Part shown: piece after piece, positions 1 through 9,602 of the stretch
Numbering within the stretch: the stretch's first letter is position 1
How the letters are laid out: each line of letters begins with the position of its first letter
NCBI RefSeq assembly: GCF_026151655.1
Contig: NZ_JAMQPN010000002.1
Span: 310,001 to 374,000 of the forward strand
DNA: 64,000 bases
Origin: Leptospira soteropolitanensis
GTDB taxonomy: Bacteria > Spirochaetota > Leptospiria > Leptospirales > Leptospiraceae
Reading direction: 5' to 3'
Translations under genes and position numbers: made by a program
Notes under the pieces: generated by a model
The model's database searches: none
Seen by the model: the letters and a program-made list of their open reading frames with translations, nothing else
Told to the model about the DNA's origin: nothing

Positions 1-36
1 CAAAGGAAATTCAAAATGTTGTTTCGCATTGCACAA

Positions 37-570
37 TTATGGCAGTTCGGACGCAGCCCACACATGAGAGCGAATGACAAGCCCCGATAGGTCAGATCCA
101 ACAAGTCCATACTGGCGGTATACAATCTTACCTGACCGATCGAAGACAAGGAGGCAAGGAATTCCTTCGACGTGATAAAAATCTGTCAATTTCCAGTCTT
201 TATCCAGTAAGGTGGGGTAACTCATCTTAAGTCGTTCCATATCTTTTTTGATTTTTTCTATGGGTTCCGAAGTATCAGTGTTAATCCCTCGAAAGACAAA
301 ATCCTTTTCGGATACGGAAGACTTCCATTGGTTGATGGTGGGAACCGCTTTTGCGCAAGGCTCACACCAAGTGGCCCAAAAATCCAAAACAAGAACCTTC
401 CCTTGAAAAGATTCCAAACGTTCGACATCGCCACCCACTGTGGTTAAGGGTCCTGTATAAAAATCGTTCTGTTCCCCTTCTGGTTTACAAAAAAAGAGAG
501 AAAGAAGAAAGATCAGATAAAAACTGGATTTAACGTGTCGCAAAGTTTGGGTCATCCTATTTGAATTCAT
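37..570 (-). CDS. TlpA/ResA-like thioredoxin-fold lipoprotein
   Basis: Predicted periplasmic thiol-disulfide reductase anchored as a lipoprotein. The N-terminus has a hydrophobic segment ending in a spirochaete-type lipobox (LSLFFC, Cys about residue 28), followed by a thioredoxin fold with the CxxC active site in ATWCEPC and a cis-proline segment EGIPC. A cysteine directly after the cis-Pro is unusual. At 177 aa it has the usual size for TlpA/ResA proteins, which reduce disulfides of cytochrome c or other exported proteins. The start may be ATG 570 or, giving a tighter signal peptide, ATG 555. Its 5' end overlaps the divergent gene at 561. The physiological partner is unknown. Confidence 0.85.
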   Translation of the reverse strand: MNSNRMTQTLRHVKSSFYLIFLLSLFFCKPEGEQNDFYTGPLTTVGGDVERLESFQGKVLVLDFWATWCEPCAKAVPTINQWKSSVSEKDFVFRGINTDTSEPIEKIKKDMERLKMSYPTLLDKDWKLTDFYHVEGIPCLLVFDRSGKIVYRQYGLVGSDLSGLVIRSHVWAASELP

Positions 571-956
571 TAATTTATAATTACTTTTCCAACTTAGACG
601 AATGGAATGATTACGTAAAGGGAAACTGGAGAGGAAAAGGAATTTCTATGATTCCGTCTACAGTCCAACCTTATGAATCAGGAGATGAAACAACCGTTAT
701 CTGGAAAGCCAATACAAAGGAAATCAAGTCTTATTTTAAACGTGGTAAATCAGAATTTTCTTTCATTTGGTTATTGGAATCAGATGTCCTTTGTGATCGA
801 ATCAAATTAATTGCAAAAGATGCTGACTGGGAATGCGAAATCCAAGCCATGACAAAGGATAGATTCCATTTGCACGTACTTCCCCAATCAGATAAATCGA
901 AAATTCTATACTCGGGTGTGGTCACAAAGAAGACTGGTCTACTCTCCTTCCTTTAA
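561..956 (+). CDS. conserved-looking hypothetical protein, 131 aa
   Basis: Not recognised. The frame starts with TTG at 561, overlaps the start of the divergent thioredoxin gene by 10 bp, and overlaps the convergent glycosyltransferase end by 18 bp. It has no signal peptide or membrane segment. The sequence is rich in Trp, Lys and Asp and looks like a small soluble beta-rich domain (alternating hydrophobics around residues 45-85). The next ATG is about 30 codons in, so the start is uncertain. Coding character is good for its whole length and nothing on the other strand competes except short frames. Confidence 0.6.
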   Translation: MNSLIYNYFSNLDEWNDYVKGNWRGKGISMIPSTVQPYESGDETTVIWKANTKEIKSYFKRGKSEFSFIWLLESDVLCDRIKLIAKDADWECEIQAMTKDRFHLHVLPQSDKSKILYSGVVTKKTGLLSFL

Positions 957-2078
957 AACCTTTCTAAAAACTTCTTCAGTAATTTTGGCCGCATTTTCCC
1001 AAGTAAATTCAGAAATCGTTACTTCTTGAGGTTTCGGATCTGCAAAATATTTTTTAATGGATTCAGCCCAAAGTTTTGCATCTTCATGAGTTTTATAAGG
1101 TAAATAGACAACACCTTGTTTTCCAATTTCGTGGAAAGTAGGAATATCCGAGACAATACAATTCAATCCGTGGAATATCGCTTCTACCATAGGAATCCCA
1201 AAACCTTCATATTTACTGGCAAAGGCAAACAGACCTGCCTTTTTGTAAATATGCTGTAAATCGGAGTCAGACACTGAATCCAAAATATGAATGTCTTTGT
1301 ATAAAGCGCGTTCCTGCAACAATTCCTCAATAAATTCTGGCGACTCCCAACCAATTTTTCCTACGATCACCCAAGGACGATAATGATGAGGATCCAATTT
1401 ACGATATTCGCGGAATACATCTAATAAGAATGGATAGTTTTTTCTTGGTTCTATTGTTGAAACAGATAACAAAAAATCATTACCTAAATCCTTTACACAA
1501 TTAGAAGGCTCTACTTCCAAAAGTTTCAACATCTCCTTTGGATTCACACCAGGATAAGATACACCTGTTTTTTCTATAGGGTATCCAAACTTACGACACA
1601 TATCATCACTCGTCTGTTTAGAAATGGAAAGAATGAAACTTGACCGTCTAACAGAATAACTCTGAAAAAGTCTTTGTTGGAATTTAGCAATCCAACGCAT
1701 AGTTTCGGGGTATAAATATAAAACTAAATCGCAGTAAGTTAAAACCGCACGAAGTGCACTAGGCAAAAAAGGCGGTAACACCTGTTGGGAACCCCAAAAC
1801 AAATCTAATCGATGTTTTAGTAAATAGAAAGGAACAAAAAGATTATAATACAAACCGCCTTTCCATTTCAAAAAACCTCCACCCGATACCCAAGTTACAT
1901 TAGGAAGATCCAAAACAGTTTTATGGTCATCATGAATCGGTAAATGGGAAAACAGAAAGAAATCATATTCCTCTTTATGTGGAAATGCCTTTAAGGTTTC
2001 TGCGATGAGCCGTCCAACACCAGAGACTCGGGTGGAGAGAGGTCTTGCATCTAAGCCAATACGTTTTGTCTTTACCAT
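939..2078 (-). CDS. GT4-family glycosyltransferase
   Basis: A 379-aa retaining glycosyltransferase of the GT-B fold (CAZy GT4, 'glycosyltransferase group 1'). The N-terminal half starts with the typical nucleotide-sugar enzyme opening GLDARPLS followed by SGVGR. The C-terminal half has LSVSTIEPRKN and the EX7E-type donor site EGFGIPMVEA near residue 300. It probably adds a sugar during LPS or other envelope glycan assembly; donor and acceptor cannot be told. It overlaps the upstream cysQ-like gene by 7 bp, so the two are co-translated as the end of the recN-bamA-pcrA unit. Confidence 0.9.
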   Translation of the reverse strand: MVKTKRIGLDARPLSTRVSGVGRLIAETLKAFPHKEEYDFFLFSHLPIHDDHKTVLDLPNVTWVSGGGFLKWKGGLYYNLFVPFYLLKHRLDLFWGSQQVLPPFLPSALRAVLTYCDLVLYLYPETMRWIAKFQQRLFQSYSVRRSSFILSISKQTSDDMCRKFGYPIEKTGVSYPGVNPKEMLKLLEVEPSNCVKDLGNDFLLSVSTIEPRKNYPFLLDVFREYRKLDPHHYRPWVIVGKIGWESPEFIEELLQERALYKDIHILDSVSDSDLQHIYKKAGLFAFASKYEGFGIPMVEAIFHGLNCIVSDIPTFHEIGKQGVVYLPYKTHEDAKLWAESIKKYFADPKPQEVTISEFTWENAAKITEEVFRKVLKEGE

Positions 2079-2941
2079 CGTTCCTTTACCTTGAGTGACA
2101 ATTGGTGAAAGTCAATTTTCGATTCTAAATATTGAACCGCAGATTTTTTCCCCGCAACCAAACCAAAGGAAAGTGTATTCGGTTGATTAAAATGATATTC
2201 ATTATCTTTCAATGGAAAACAAGTAAAATTGTCTTCATCTAGTAGAGCGATTCCGCCGCAAATATCCCATTCGTTTTTCGGTTTTAAGGAAACGATCAGG
2301 TCGATAAAACCAGCAGAAAGCAAACCTAACTTATAAGCAATACTACCCATAGAACGAATTTGGAAATCGTCTTTCCAAAATGAATCAGCAAACAAACCCT
2401 CTTTCATTTCTGATAAAGAAACCAGTAATACAGGCTTATTTGCAACCGGATTAGCCTCTTCTAACGGATGTAATACGGAGGTACTTCCAACAACCAAAGC
2501 TCTAAAATTCTCTTCTGTTGCAAAAGGCGGCTGAAGTTTTGCAAAAAATGTATTTTGATTTTTAGAAAAAAACTCTCCCGTTGCCGGATTGAAGATCACT
2601 CCCCAAATGGCTTCCCCATTCCGAACAAGACCCAAACTGAGAGCAAACTGATCATTCTTTTTGACAAACTCGCGTGTGCCATCAATTGGATCAAGAATCC
2701 AAACCCATTCTTTATCCAAACGAATATCTGAATCAGTTTTTTCTTCTGACAAAAAACCATGAGTTGGGAACCTTGAGGAAATTTTCTCAAATAAAAATTC
2801 GCTGGCAAATAAATCCGCTTCGGTAACTGGATCATTGCCACCTTTATCACGAATCTGGAAGTCCGATTTGTAAATGGAAAGAATAGAGTCTCCAACAGAT
2901 AGAACCCACCGCCAAACTTCCCTAAAATCGTTTTCTTCCAT
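2072..2941 (-). CDS. cysQ: inositol-monophosphatase-family phosphatase, CysQ-like
   Basis: A Mg-dependent, Li-sensitive-type phosphatase (IMPase/FBPase superfamily), 289 aa. Motifs are DPVTEADLFA near the N-terminus, SEEKTD, the metal-binding DPIDGTREF and the C-terminal WDICGG motif. DPIDGTREF rather than DPLDGT fits the CysQ/BPNT1 branch, which removes the 3' phosphate from adenosine 3',5'-bisphosphate (pAp) made in sulfate assimilation. An inositol or sugar phosphatase role is the alternative. It follows a small exported protein by 18 bp and overlaps the glycosyltransferase. Confidence 0.8.
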   Translation of the reverse strand: MEENDFREVWRWVLSVGDSILSIYKSDFQIRDKGGNDPVTEADLFASEFLFEKISSRFPTHGFLSEEKTDSDIRLDKEWVWILDPIDGTREFVKKNDQFALSLGLVRNGEAIWGVIFNPATGEFFSKNQNTFFAKLQPPFATEENFRALVVGSTSVLHPLEEANPVANKPVLLVSLSEMKEGLFADSFWKDDFQIRSMGSIAYKLGLLSAGFIDLIVSLKPKNEWDICGGIALLDEDNFTCFPLKDNEYHFNQPNTLSFGLVAGKKSAVQYLESKIDFHQLSLKVKERW

Positions 2942-2959
2942 TCCGTCCTGATACTAACT

Positions 2960-3388
2960 TTAGTTCTTTTTTTCTTCTTTATGAGCGTTGGAACCTAAAT
3001 CCAAACCTTCTGGTTTTTCTAAGACAATTTCTTCAGATGGGGAAGTAACGTAAGTTTCTGGATCAACAGGAAATTGGTATTGAAAATAATAATTCTTATA
3101 TTTTACAAAGAATGTGTTCGTTCCTTCTGGACGTTCCGTTTGTAAATCTTGAAATTTAAGATCTTTTAAATCCTTTTTTGGATTCGCCAATCGTTTAGAA
3201 AGAGTACTCCGAACAGAACTAACCATATTGGCTTCAAAATTCTTTTTCTTTTGTTCTTCCGTAAGTTTTGGATTTCTAAGATAGTCTTCTAACTTTGTAA
3301 ACTCTTCCGCCAAACCAGAGTTTTGCTGTGCAAAAACCGTCGTTACAGGAAACAATACAAACATACTTAAAATCCAAAATCTTTTCAT
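2960..3388 (-). CDS. small exported hypothetical protein
   Basis: A 142-aa protein with a clear Sec signal peptide (MKRFW, hydrophobic core, cleavage after VFA before QQN). The mature part is highly charged: a helical Lys/Glu-rich first half, then a beta-rich segment with FVKYKNYYFQYQFP. No family is recognised. It probably stays in the periplasm. It lies 18 bp downstream of pcrA and 18 bp upstream of the cysQ-like gene, so it is co-transcribed. Confidence 0.75.
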   Translation of the reverse strand: MKRFWILSMFVLFPVTTVFAQQNSGLAEEFTKLEDYLRNPKLTEEQKKKNFEANMVSSVRSTLSKRLANPKKDLKDLKFQDLQTERPEGTNTFFVKYKNYYFQYQFPVDPETYVTSPSEEIVLEKPEGLDLGSNAHKEEKKN

Positions 3389-3406
3389 CGTTTTTCCTCT
3401 TCTAGT

Positions 3407-5590
3407 TTATGAAATTATCTCTAATGGTGTATATGCCAATAAGAATTTTTTATCTAAATGAGATCCAAATCGAACTTCCACCTTTCGATTGTCTCCTGAA
3501 CCCGAAACAGATAGGATTCGTCCTTCTCCGTAAACTTTATGACGAACCTTGGTTCCAACTTGGTATTCTCCATCACCCACCTTTGCCTGCACAGTTTCAA
3601 ACTTCTCTTCCGTTCTCTGAAACCTTTCCGCCCTTGGTGAAAATTCCGGCCTTCTCACACCATAACGATTTTCGGTAAACTCACCATCGATGAATTCGCT
3701 CGGTAATTCCTCTAAAAATTGTGACGGAAGTCTTGCTTCTACATCTCCAAATTTTCTGGTAAATCTAGAAAAACTAATCTCTAAATTTTTACGAGCTCGA
3801 GTGATCGCTACATAAGCCAACCTACGCTCTTCTTCTAATCCATCAGGCGAATCTATGGACAAAAAATGGGGGAAGGTACCCTCTTCCATTCCTGCCATAA
3901 AAACATGTTGAAATTCGAGTCCTTTAGCATTATGAACCGTCATAAGGATTACATAATCTGGTAAATCTTTCGTATTATCTTCGCTTGTGATGAGAGAAAT
4001 GTTAGCAAGATATTCTTCAAGTGTCGCTTCAGGATTATTTTCTTCAAACTCTTTCAGCGCATTTACAAATTCATTTAAATTGGAAAGCCTAGAAAAGGAA
4101 TCTTCTGTTCCTTCATTTTCTAAAAATTCCCTATAGCCTGAGTGTTCCAAAACTTCATAAGCAATCTCTGAAGGAGTTTTTTTACCAAGGTCTTCCATTG
4201 CGGAATCAAACATTCTATGCAATGAAACTAATTTTTGCAGTGTTCCTTTTTTGATATCCGGCACTGCCTTTCCTAAACATTCAAATAAGGATATACCTTC
4301 GTTTACCGAATGAGATAACAACCGACTTACAGTAGTTTCACCAATACCACGAGGTGGTGAGTTTATGATTCGAAGAAGAGATGTGGAGTCCACTGGATTC
4401 ACAACTACAGAAAGATAAGCAATTAAATCCTTTACTTCTTTTCTGTCAAAAAACCGAAAACCACCAAAAATCTTATAGGGAATGGCTCTTTTTCTAAGTG
4501 ATTCTTCAAAGTATCTGGATTGGGAATTGGTCCTATAGAAAACAGCAAAGTTGGAATATTTTTGCCCTTTTCGAACACCCATTTGGATTTTCTGAACAAT
4601 CCCTTCCGCTTCTTCCATTTCATTTTGGTAAGAAGTTAGTTTGATTTTATCTCCCAATGGATTTTCTGTCCGAAGGGTTTTATTTGTCCTTTGTTTATTA
4701 TTGGAAATTAATGCAGCCGCAGTTTCTATGATGGTTTTAGTAGACCGGTAATTTTCTTCTAATTTTACAACAACTGCGTCGGGATAATCTTTTTTAAAAT
4801 TTAGAATATTCGAAATATCGGCACCACGCCAGGAATAAATGGATTGGTCATCATCCCCAACAACACATAAATTTTTATGTAAAGAAGAGAGTGATTGGAC
4901 TAAATGGTATTGGATTTTATTAGTATCTTGGTATTCATCAACCATAATGTATTTCCAAAGTCTTTGGTATTTTTCCAAAATGACCGGGAAATCACGAAAC
5001 AAAATTACAGTTTTTAGGATCAAATCTCCAAAATCTAAAGCATTTCGTAAGGTTTTTCGTTTTTCATACTCTAAGAAAATGGAAGCAATGGTTTTTGTAT
5101 AAGAATCGTCGGCCTTTTTTTTAGCATAATCTTCTGCAGTTAAAAAAGAATCCTTTGCTTGGGAAAAAATATTAGATAAACTCGATGGACGAAATTCTTT
5201 TGTGTCCATGTCTTTGGACTTTAAGATTTCTTTGATCAAGGATTCTTGCATATCACTGTCGTAAACAGTAAAGTTATTTCCGAGTCCCAAAACCTTTCCT
5301 TCTCGCCTTAACAAATATAAACAAAGTGAGTGAAAGGTTCGAACAAAGGGTTCGCTGTTTCCTTCGGGCAACAAACTTCGACACCGACTACGCATTTCTT
5401 CGGCGGCTTTATTTGTAAAGGTTACAGCAAGGATTTGATTGGGATAAACCTTATGGTTCAAAATTAAATTGGCAATCCGATAAGTAATCACCCGAGTTTT
5501 TCCCGAACCCGCACCAGCAAGAATCAGAAGTGGCCCTTCTACTACCTCAACAGCCTTTTTTTGTTCTGAATTGAGTCCAACTAACTCCAC
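3407..5590 (-). CDS. pcrA: PcrA/UvrD-type superfamily 1 DNA helicase
   Basis: A 3'-5' DNA helicase of 727 aa. SF1A motifs occur in order: Walker A AGAGSGKT (residue about 26), VTFTNKAAEEM, VDEYQDTN, GDDDQSIYSWRGA, LEENYRST, TVHNAKGLEFQ and AYVAITRARKNL. The last 50 residues form a Tudor-like domain (GTKVRHKVYGEG), the module by which PcrA/UvrD touches RNA polymerase. It acts in nucleotide excision repair, replication restart and removal of protein-DNA barriers. The start is GTG at 5590, directly abutting the bamA stop codon, which indicates coupled translation. Confidence 0.95.
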   Translation of the reverse strand: MELVGLNSEQKKAVEVVEGPLLILAGAGSGKTRVITYRIANLILNHKVYPNQILAVTFTNKAAEEMRSRCRSLLPEGNSEPFVRTFHSLCLYLLRREGKVLGLGNNFTVYDSDMQESLIKEILKSKDMDTKEFRPSSLSNIFSQAKDSFLTAEDYAKKKADDSYTKTIASIFLEYEKRKTLRNALDFGDLILKTVILFRDFPVILEKYQRLWKYIMVDEYQDTNKIQYHLVQSLSSLHKNLCVVGDDDQSIYSWRGADISNILNFKKDYPDAVVVKLEENYRSTKTIIETAAALISNNKQRTNKTLRTENPLGDKIKLTSYQNEMEEAEGIVQKIQMGVRKGQKYSNFAVFYRTNSQSRYFEESLRKRAIPYKIFGGFRFFDRKEVKDLIAYLSVVVNPVDSTSLLRIINSPPRGIGETTVSRLLSHSVNEGISLFECLGKAVPDIKKGTLQKLVSLHRMFDSAMEDLGKKTPSEIAYEVLEHSGYREFLENEGTEDSFSRLSNLNEFVNALKEFEENNPEATLEEYLANISLITSEDNTKDLPDYVILMTVHNAKGLEFQHVFMAGMEEGTFPHFLSIDSPDGLEEERRLAYVAITRARKNLEISFSRFTRKFGDVEARLPSQFLEELPSEFIDGEFTENRYGVRRPEFSPRAERFQRTEEKFETVQAKVGDGEYQVGTKVRHKVYGEGRILSVSGSGDNRKVEVRFGSHLDKKFLLAYTPLEIIS

Positions 5591-8467
5591 TTAAAACCGC
5601 ATATCCCCAATACCGAAAACAAATTGAAAACTGTTATTGTCGGGATAAAGTCCGAAGGGTCTGTCCTCAACACCCGTATAACGAATTCGCTGAGCAAAAT
5701 ACAAACGTAGCGGTAATACGGGAATCTGAATCCTAAGTCCAAAACCCCAAGAAAATCGGAAGTTTTGCATAGATAAGTTTTTACTGGAAAGCACCAAATT
5801 TCCAGGATCGTTGACCACTAGTGGCGATTCGGGAAGTTTTTGTCCGTATGAATTATAATTTTCATATAAATAAGTTTCTACTGGCTCAGAAGCCCGCTGT
5901 GCGCGAACAAGGGAGTCATAGTTCTTAAAGAATTCTTTTCTTTCCCCTACAGCCCTGTTGATTTGTTCATACATTGCACCGCCATCGAAGAAAACGACAA
6001 ACCATAGTAACGAAGGTTCAATAGGAAACCGAAGTTCCGAAGTGAAAAGTACCCTACTTGAAGCCCCATCCTTCCATTCGTCTGGGTAATATTTGTCATC
6101 AAAGAACCAACCACGAAGAGATTCATATCCACCTAAGAACAAACGATCTTGAACTTGAATATAAGGAATTCTTTCTTTATCTTGCACTTTGTATTTCGGT
6201 GTCCTTTCAAAAGTAAAGACAGAAGAAGTTCTGAACTGTTGGACCACACGCCACCGCCTAAGAGCGTTTTTGCGAATGAGACCAAAAAACGTATAATCAA
6301 ACCAGGTATGATAATATTCTAAAATCGGACTAAATTGGTCGAAGTGGGATTCTCCACCGAGAAATTGCCCTACGTTATCTACAGAAAAAATTAAATTAAA
6401 ACCTTGGGTAGAGTTAAATACGTTATCGCGACTATCATAAGCAATACCATTGGTTAACTGAGAACGAAATTGCCAACCACGATCCACTTCTGCTAACACT
6501 TGATCTGATACAAGTGACGTTGGCCTCGTTGAAGCAAAAAAGGAAGGAGAATAACGATGAAAGTGAGTCCAGTTAATGAGAAAACGGTGACCAAGACCAG
6601 CACTAACACCCACACCAGAGCGTTCATAAGATGCGACTTCTTTGATCCCTTGGTTGTTGTTTTCTGTAATGGAAGTAGCACCCACAAACAATGTTCTGGA
6701 AGAATAAAATGCAGATAGTGTAAGGGACCAAGGTTTATCCATAAACCAAGGTTCTGTCCAAGAAATTTGTAAATATCTTCGGATCGGTCCAAATTCCACG
6801 CGACCATTGATTTGTTGACCGGTTCCGTTTAAGTTATTTTCGCCTAACTGAGTAAAAATGGAAAATCCAGTTATGGTTCCATAACCACCACCCATTGAGA
6901 CAGTTCCTGTAGGTTGTTCCACAAGCTCAATGATCAAGTTCATCTTGGTTTCATCAGAACCGGGGCGCATATTAAAGTTTACTTCTTTAAAATAACCCAA
7001 ATTAAAAATACGTTCCCTTGATCTATTTACAAGTGTGGAGTTAAAAAGGTCGCCTGGTTTAAATAAAAGTTCCCGACGAACAACTCTATCCTGAGTTTTT
7101 TTATTTCCTTTGATGATGATATTTTCAATGAATGCTAAGTTATTTTCACGAATCGTAAAATCCACATGAATGAATTTTTTTCCTCTTAACTTCGGTTCCT
7201 CTTCATAGATCTTTCTTAGTTTTGCAACGTTCAGGCGATTATGTTCTTCATGACAATCTGCAATGGCATCGGCACTGCCTCGTTTGTCACAATTTTCATA
7301 ACGAGACAAAGAGCCGTCGCTTAGCTCGACTACTTTTCTCCTTGGAATTACCTGTGCAAATAAATAACCTTTAGCCGAATAAGCTTCGTTAATAGAGGCA
7401 CGATCTTTCTGAAATTTTGTTTCATCGAATACCTCCCCCACATCGGAAGGTGCAAACTCATACTGGTCTTCCAAATATTTAATAGGGTAAACCGGCGACC
7501 ATTCTTCTTTCGGTGTACCAACAGGGTTATTTTCTTTATTCAAAAATTGCGGCATCCCATTGGGCGCTATAGTCATATCATGACTTGTGGAATAACCGTT
7601 GTAGAAATACTGTTCACCTTCTATGATTTTAAAATTAACGATAACAACTCGTTTGTCTTTTTTTTGAGGATTCTCCCAGCGTATTTCCCAGTTAGTACCT
7701 TCATTACTTAGCTCAGCATCGACATACCCTCGGGATTTCAAATAGGCAGCAATTTTTTGTTTATCAGATTCAAAAGCAGATTCTTTAAATACTCCCGATT
7801 CGATAATACCACTTTCTTTTAGATCCATGATACCTTGGATATCATAAGTATCTATTTCACTGTTTCCAAAAATGTTAATTTTACTGACAGGGATTTCCTC
7901 ACCCTCATCGATAATAAACTTCACCTTTACAGTATTAGTTTCTGGATTTACCGGTTCAGTCTCAAAACGAACATAAGCAAGAAAAAAGCCTTCATCACGG
8001 TATTTTTTTAGAATTACTTCTTTTGAAAGAGTAACTTTTTTCGGCGTAATGACTTCATTTTCTTTTAAGGGAATTTTATCTCTTAAGTCAGACGGAAACA
8101 CTTCGTCAGCACCAATAAAATCAATATCTTTAACACGGGGTCTTTCTTTTACAACAACAAGGATTTTTACACCGTCACCGTCGGCTTCCCCTTGGATATC
8201 AATATGATAAAAATATCCAGAAACAAATAAGGTACGCATATCAGCGTTTAATAATCCTTGAGAAAGTTGAATCCCTGGACGCATATCCATCAAATCCAAA
8301 ATATCGTCTGAGGAAGTATTGATATTTCCTTTAAACTCAATCTTAGTAATGACTTTATCTAAATATACAGTTCGATTTGACCAAAGGGAAACCCACTCTG
8401 CCGAAACTAGTAATAGGAGAGATAAAACAAAAAAACTAACTGATCTAATTTTTTTTCGAATATTCAA
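5591..8467 (-). CDS. bamA: BamA outer-membrane assembly protein (Omp85)
   Basis: Core of the beta-barrel assembly machine. It has an N-terminal signal/anchor segment, then several POTRA repeats, then a 16-strand barrel starting near residue 523 (GGGYGTITG). The loop-6 signature appears as LRGW (canonical V/LRGF/Y), and the protein ends in Phe as barrels do. At 958 aa it is longer than the roughly 800 of E. coli. The extra length is in the periplasmic part, around residues 290-430, including a Cys pair near 395-410. It is followed directly by pcrA and preceded 4 bp away by exbD. Confidence 0.95.
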   Translation of the reverse strand: MNIRKKIRSVSFFVLSLLLLVSAEWVSLWSNRTVYLDKVITKIEFKGNINTSSDDILDLMDMRPGIQLSQGLLNADMRTLFVSGYFYHIDIQGEADGDGVKILVVVKERPRVKDIDFIGADEVFPSDLRDKIPLKENEVITPKKVTLSKEVILKKYRDEGFFLAYVRFETEPVNPETNTVKVKFIIDEGEEIPVSKINIFGNSEIDTYDIQGIMDLKESGIIESGVFKESAFESDKQKIAAYLKSRGYVDAELSNEGTNWEIRWENPQKKDKRVVIVNFKIIEGEQYFYNGYSTSHDMTIAPNGMPQFLNKENNPVGTPKEEWSPVYPIKYLEDQYEFAPSDVGEVFDETKFQKDRASINEAYSAKGYLFAQVIPRRKVVELSDGSLSRYENCDKRGSADAIADCHEEHNRLNVAKLRKIYEEEPKLRGKKFIHVDFTIRENNLAFIENIIIKGNKKTQDRVVRRELLFKPGDLFNSTLVNRSRERIFNLGYFKEVNFNMRPGSDETKMNLIIELVEQPTGTVSMGGGYGTITGFSIFTQLGENNLNGTGQQINGRVEFGPIRRYLQISWTEPWFMDKPWSLTLSAFYSSRTLFVGATSITENNNQGIKEVASYERSGVGVSAGLGHRFLINWTHFHRYSPSFFASTRPTSLVSDQVLAEVDRGWQFRSQLTNGIAYDSRDNVFNSTQGFNLIFSVDNVGQFLGGESHFDQFSPILEYYHTWFDYTFFGLIRKNALRRWRVVQQFRTSSVFTFERTPKYKVQDKERIPYIQVQDRLFLGGYESLRGWFFDDKYYPDEWKDGASSRVLFTSELRFPIEPSLLWFVVFFDGGAMYEQINRAVGERKEFFKNYDSLVRAQRASEPVETYLYENYNSYGQKLPESPLVVNDPGNLVLSSKNLSMQNFRFSWGFGLRIQIPVLPLRLYFAQRIRYTGVEDRPFGLYPDNNSFQFVFGIGDMRF

Positions 8468-8471
8468 AGAA

Positions 8472-8903
8472 TCACTTAGATGTGCCTTTTACCATCGCTA
8501 AGTTAAAGCGGCTAACACCGGCAGCATTGACTGCATCAATTACCTTAACAACAACTTGGTAGGACGCACCACCATCTCCACGAATAATGACTTTGTTTTT
8601 TTTGGGATCTCTTTCCTTTTCTGGACCAAGAAATCCATTGATCTTTTCGGTAAGTCCTTCCAGAGGAACAGCTTCCGCATTTTGATCTAAATATATCTTT
8701 CCCTGTTTATCCACAGTTATCACGAGTTCGTCTTTTTGTTTCTCTTTAGCAACACTTGAGGAGCGAGGCAACTCTACCTTCAAAGCAGTGTTTTTTTCTA
8801 AAGTTGCATTCATCAAAAAATAAATCACTATAAAGGAGATAACATCAATGAGAGGCGCAAGCTCGATGTTATTAAATGATTTTTGCGTTTTGCGAAATTT
8901 CAT
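8472..8903 (-). CDS. exbD: ExbD/TolR-family proton-channel subunit
   Basis: A 143-aa protein with a short cytoplasmic N-terminus, one transmembrane helix (about residues 17-33, with the conserved Asp in LIDVISFI) and a periplasmic domain. This is the classic ExbD/TolR layout. With the adjacent ExbB-like subunit it would use the proton gradient to drive TonB- or TolA-type envelope work. No TonB or TolA gene is in the window. It starts 9 bp after exbB and ends 4 bp before bamA, so the energiser and the barrel-assembly protein are one unit. Confidence 0.9.
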   Translation of the reverse strand: MKFRKTQKSFNNIELAPLIDVISFIVIYFLMNATLEKNTALKVELPRSSSVAKEKQKDELVITVDKQGKIYLDQNAEAVPLEGLTEKINGFLGPEKERDPKKNKVIIRGDGGASYQVVVKVIDAVNAAGVSRFNLAMVKGTSK

Positions 8904-8912
8904 TTGATTTGT

Positions 8913-9527
8913 TTATTTGTTCAGGTGTGGTAACACCAAATCTGTTACGTTTTCCATTTCCGTAATTCTTTCCTCTTTCATACGAGAGAAAAGATTATAA
9001 AAAATGTAGGCTGGAATGGCAATTCCAAGTCCCATCGCAGTGGTAATTAAAGCCTCTGAAATTCCAACTTCCGCACCTTGGGTTCCAGCACCTTCAGCAA
9101 AGGAACGGACAATCCCGATCACTGTCCCAAGAACTCCAAGTAATGGAGCAATAGTGGCAATGGTTCCAAGACCAGTTAAATATCTTTCCATTAGATAAAT
9201 TTGGCGAAAGCCTTCTTGGCGAATATCCTCTTCCCAAAACTGGACTCCGCGTCTTTTCAGATCAAATGCCATACGTAAGAGAACTGCTGCTGGAGACTGA
9301 ACGTCATGACCCAGTATGTCCTTGGCTTCATCCCATTTTTGTTCACGAGCAAGCTCCCTGACACGACGAAAGTGATCCTGAGGAATGGCTTTCAGTCGAA
9401 AGAAATAAACAAGTCGCTCCACAATGATCGTAAAACCTACGATGGATACAAAGATAATTAAAATAGGGATGGTTTGCGGAGGAACCGAAGAAATGATTGA
9501 GTCTGATTTGGCGAAAGGAAAAAACAT
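8913..9527 (-). CDS. exbB: ExbB/TolQ/MotA-family proton-channel protein
   Basis: A 204-aa inner-membrane protein with an N-terminal helix (residues 20-40), a cytoplasmic loop (FWEEDIRQEGFRQ) and two closely spaced C-terminal helices containing IATIAPLLGVLGTV and EALITTAMGLGIAIPAY. These are family hallmarks, including the Thr/Ala channel positions. It forms the pentameric stator around ExbD. Start ATG 9527. It heads the exbB-exbD-bamA-pcrA run, 75 bp after recN. Confidence 0.9.
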   Translation of the reverse strand: MFFPFAKSDSIISSVPPQTIPILIIFVSIVGFTIIVERLVYFFRLKAIPQDHFRRVRELAREQKWDEAKDILGHDVQSPAAVLLRMAFDLKRRGVQFWEEDIRQEGFRQIYLMERYLTGLGTIATIAPLLGVLGTVIGIVRSFAEGAGTQGAEVGISEALITTAMGLGIAIPAYIFYNLFSRMKEERITEMENVTDLVLPHLNK

Positions 9528-9602
9528 GAATGGGACCCCATTGAAGGATTACGAATAGAGTTTTCAGTCTTCCCTTTTTCGCCAAATACTATTTTTACGA
9601 CA

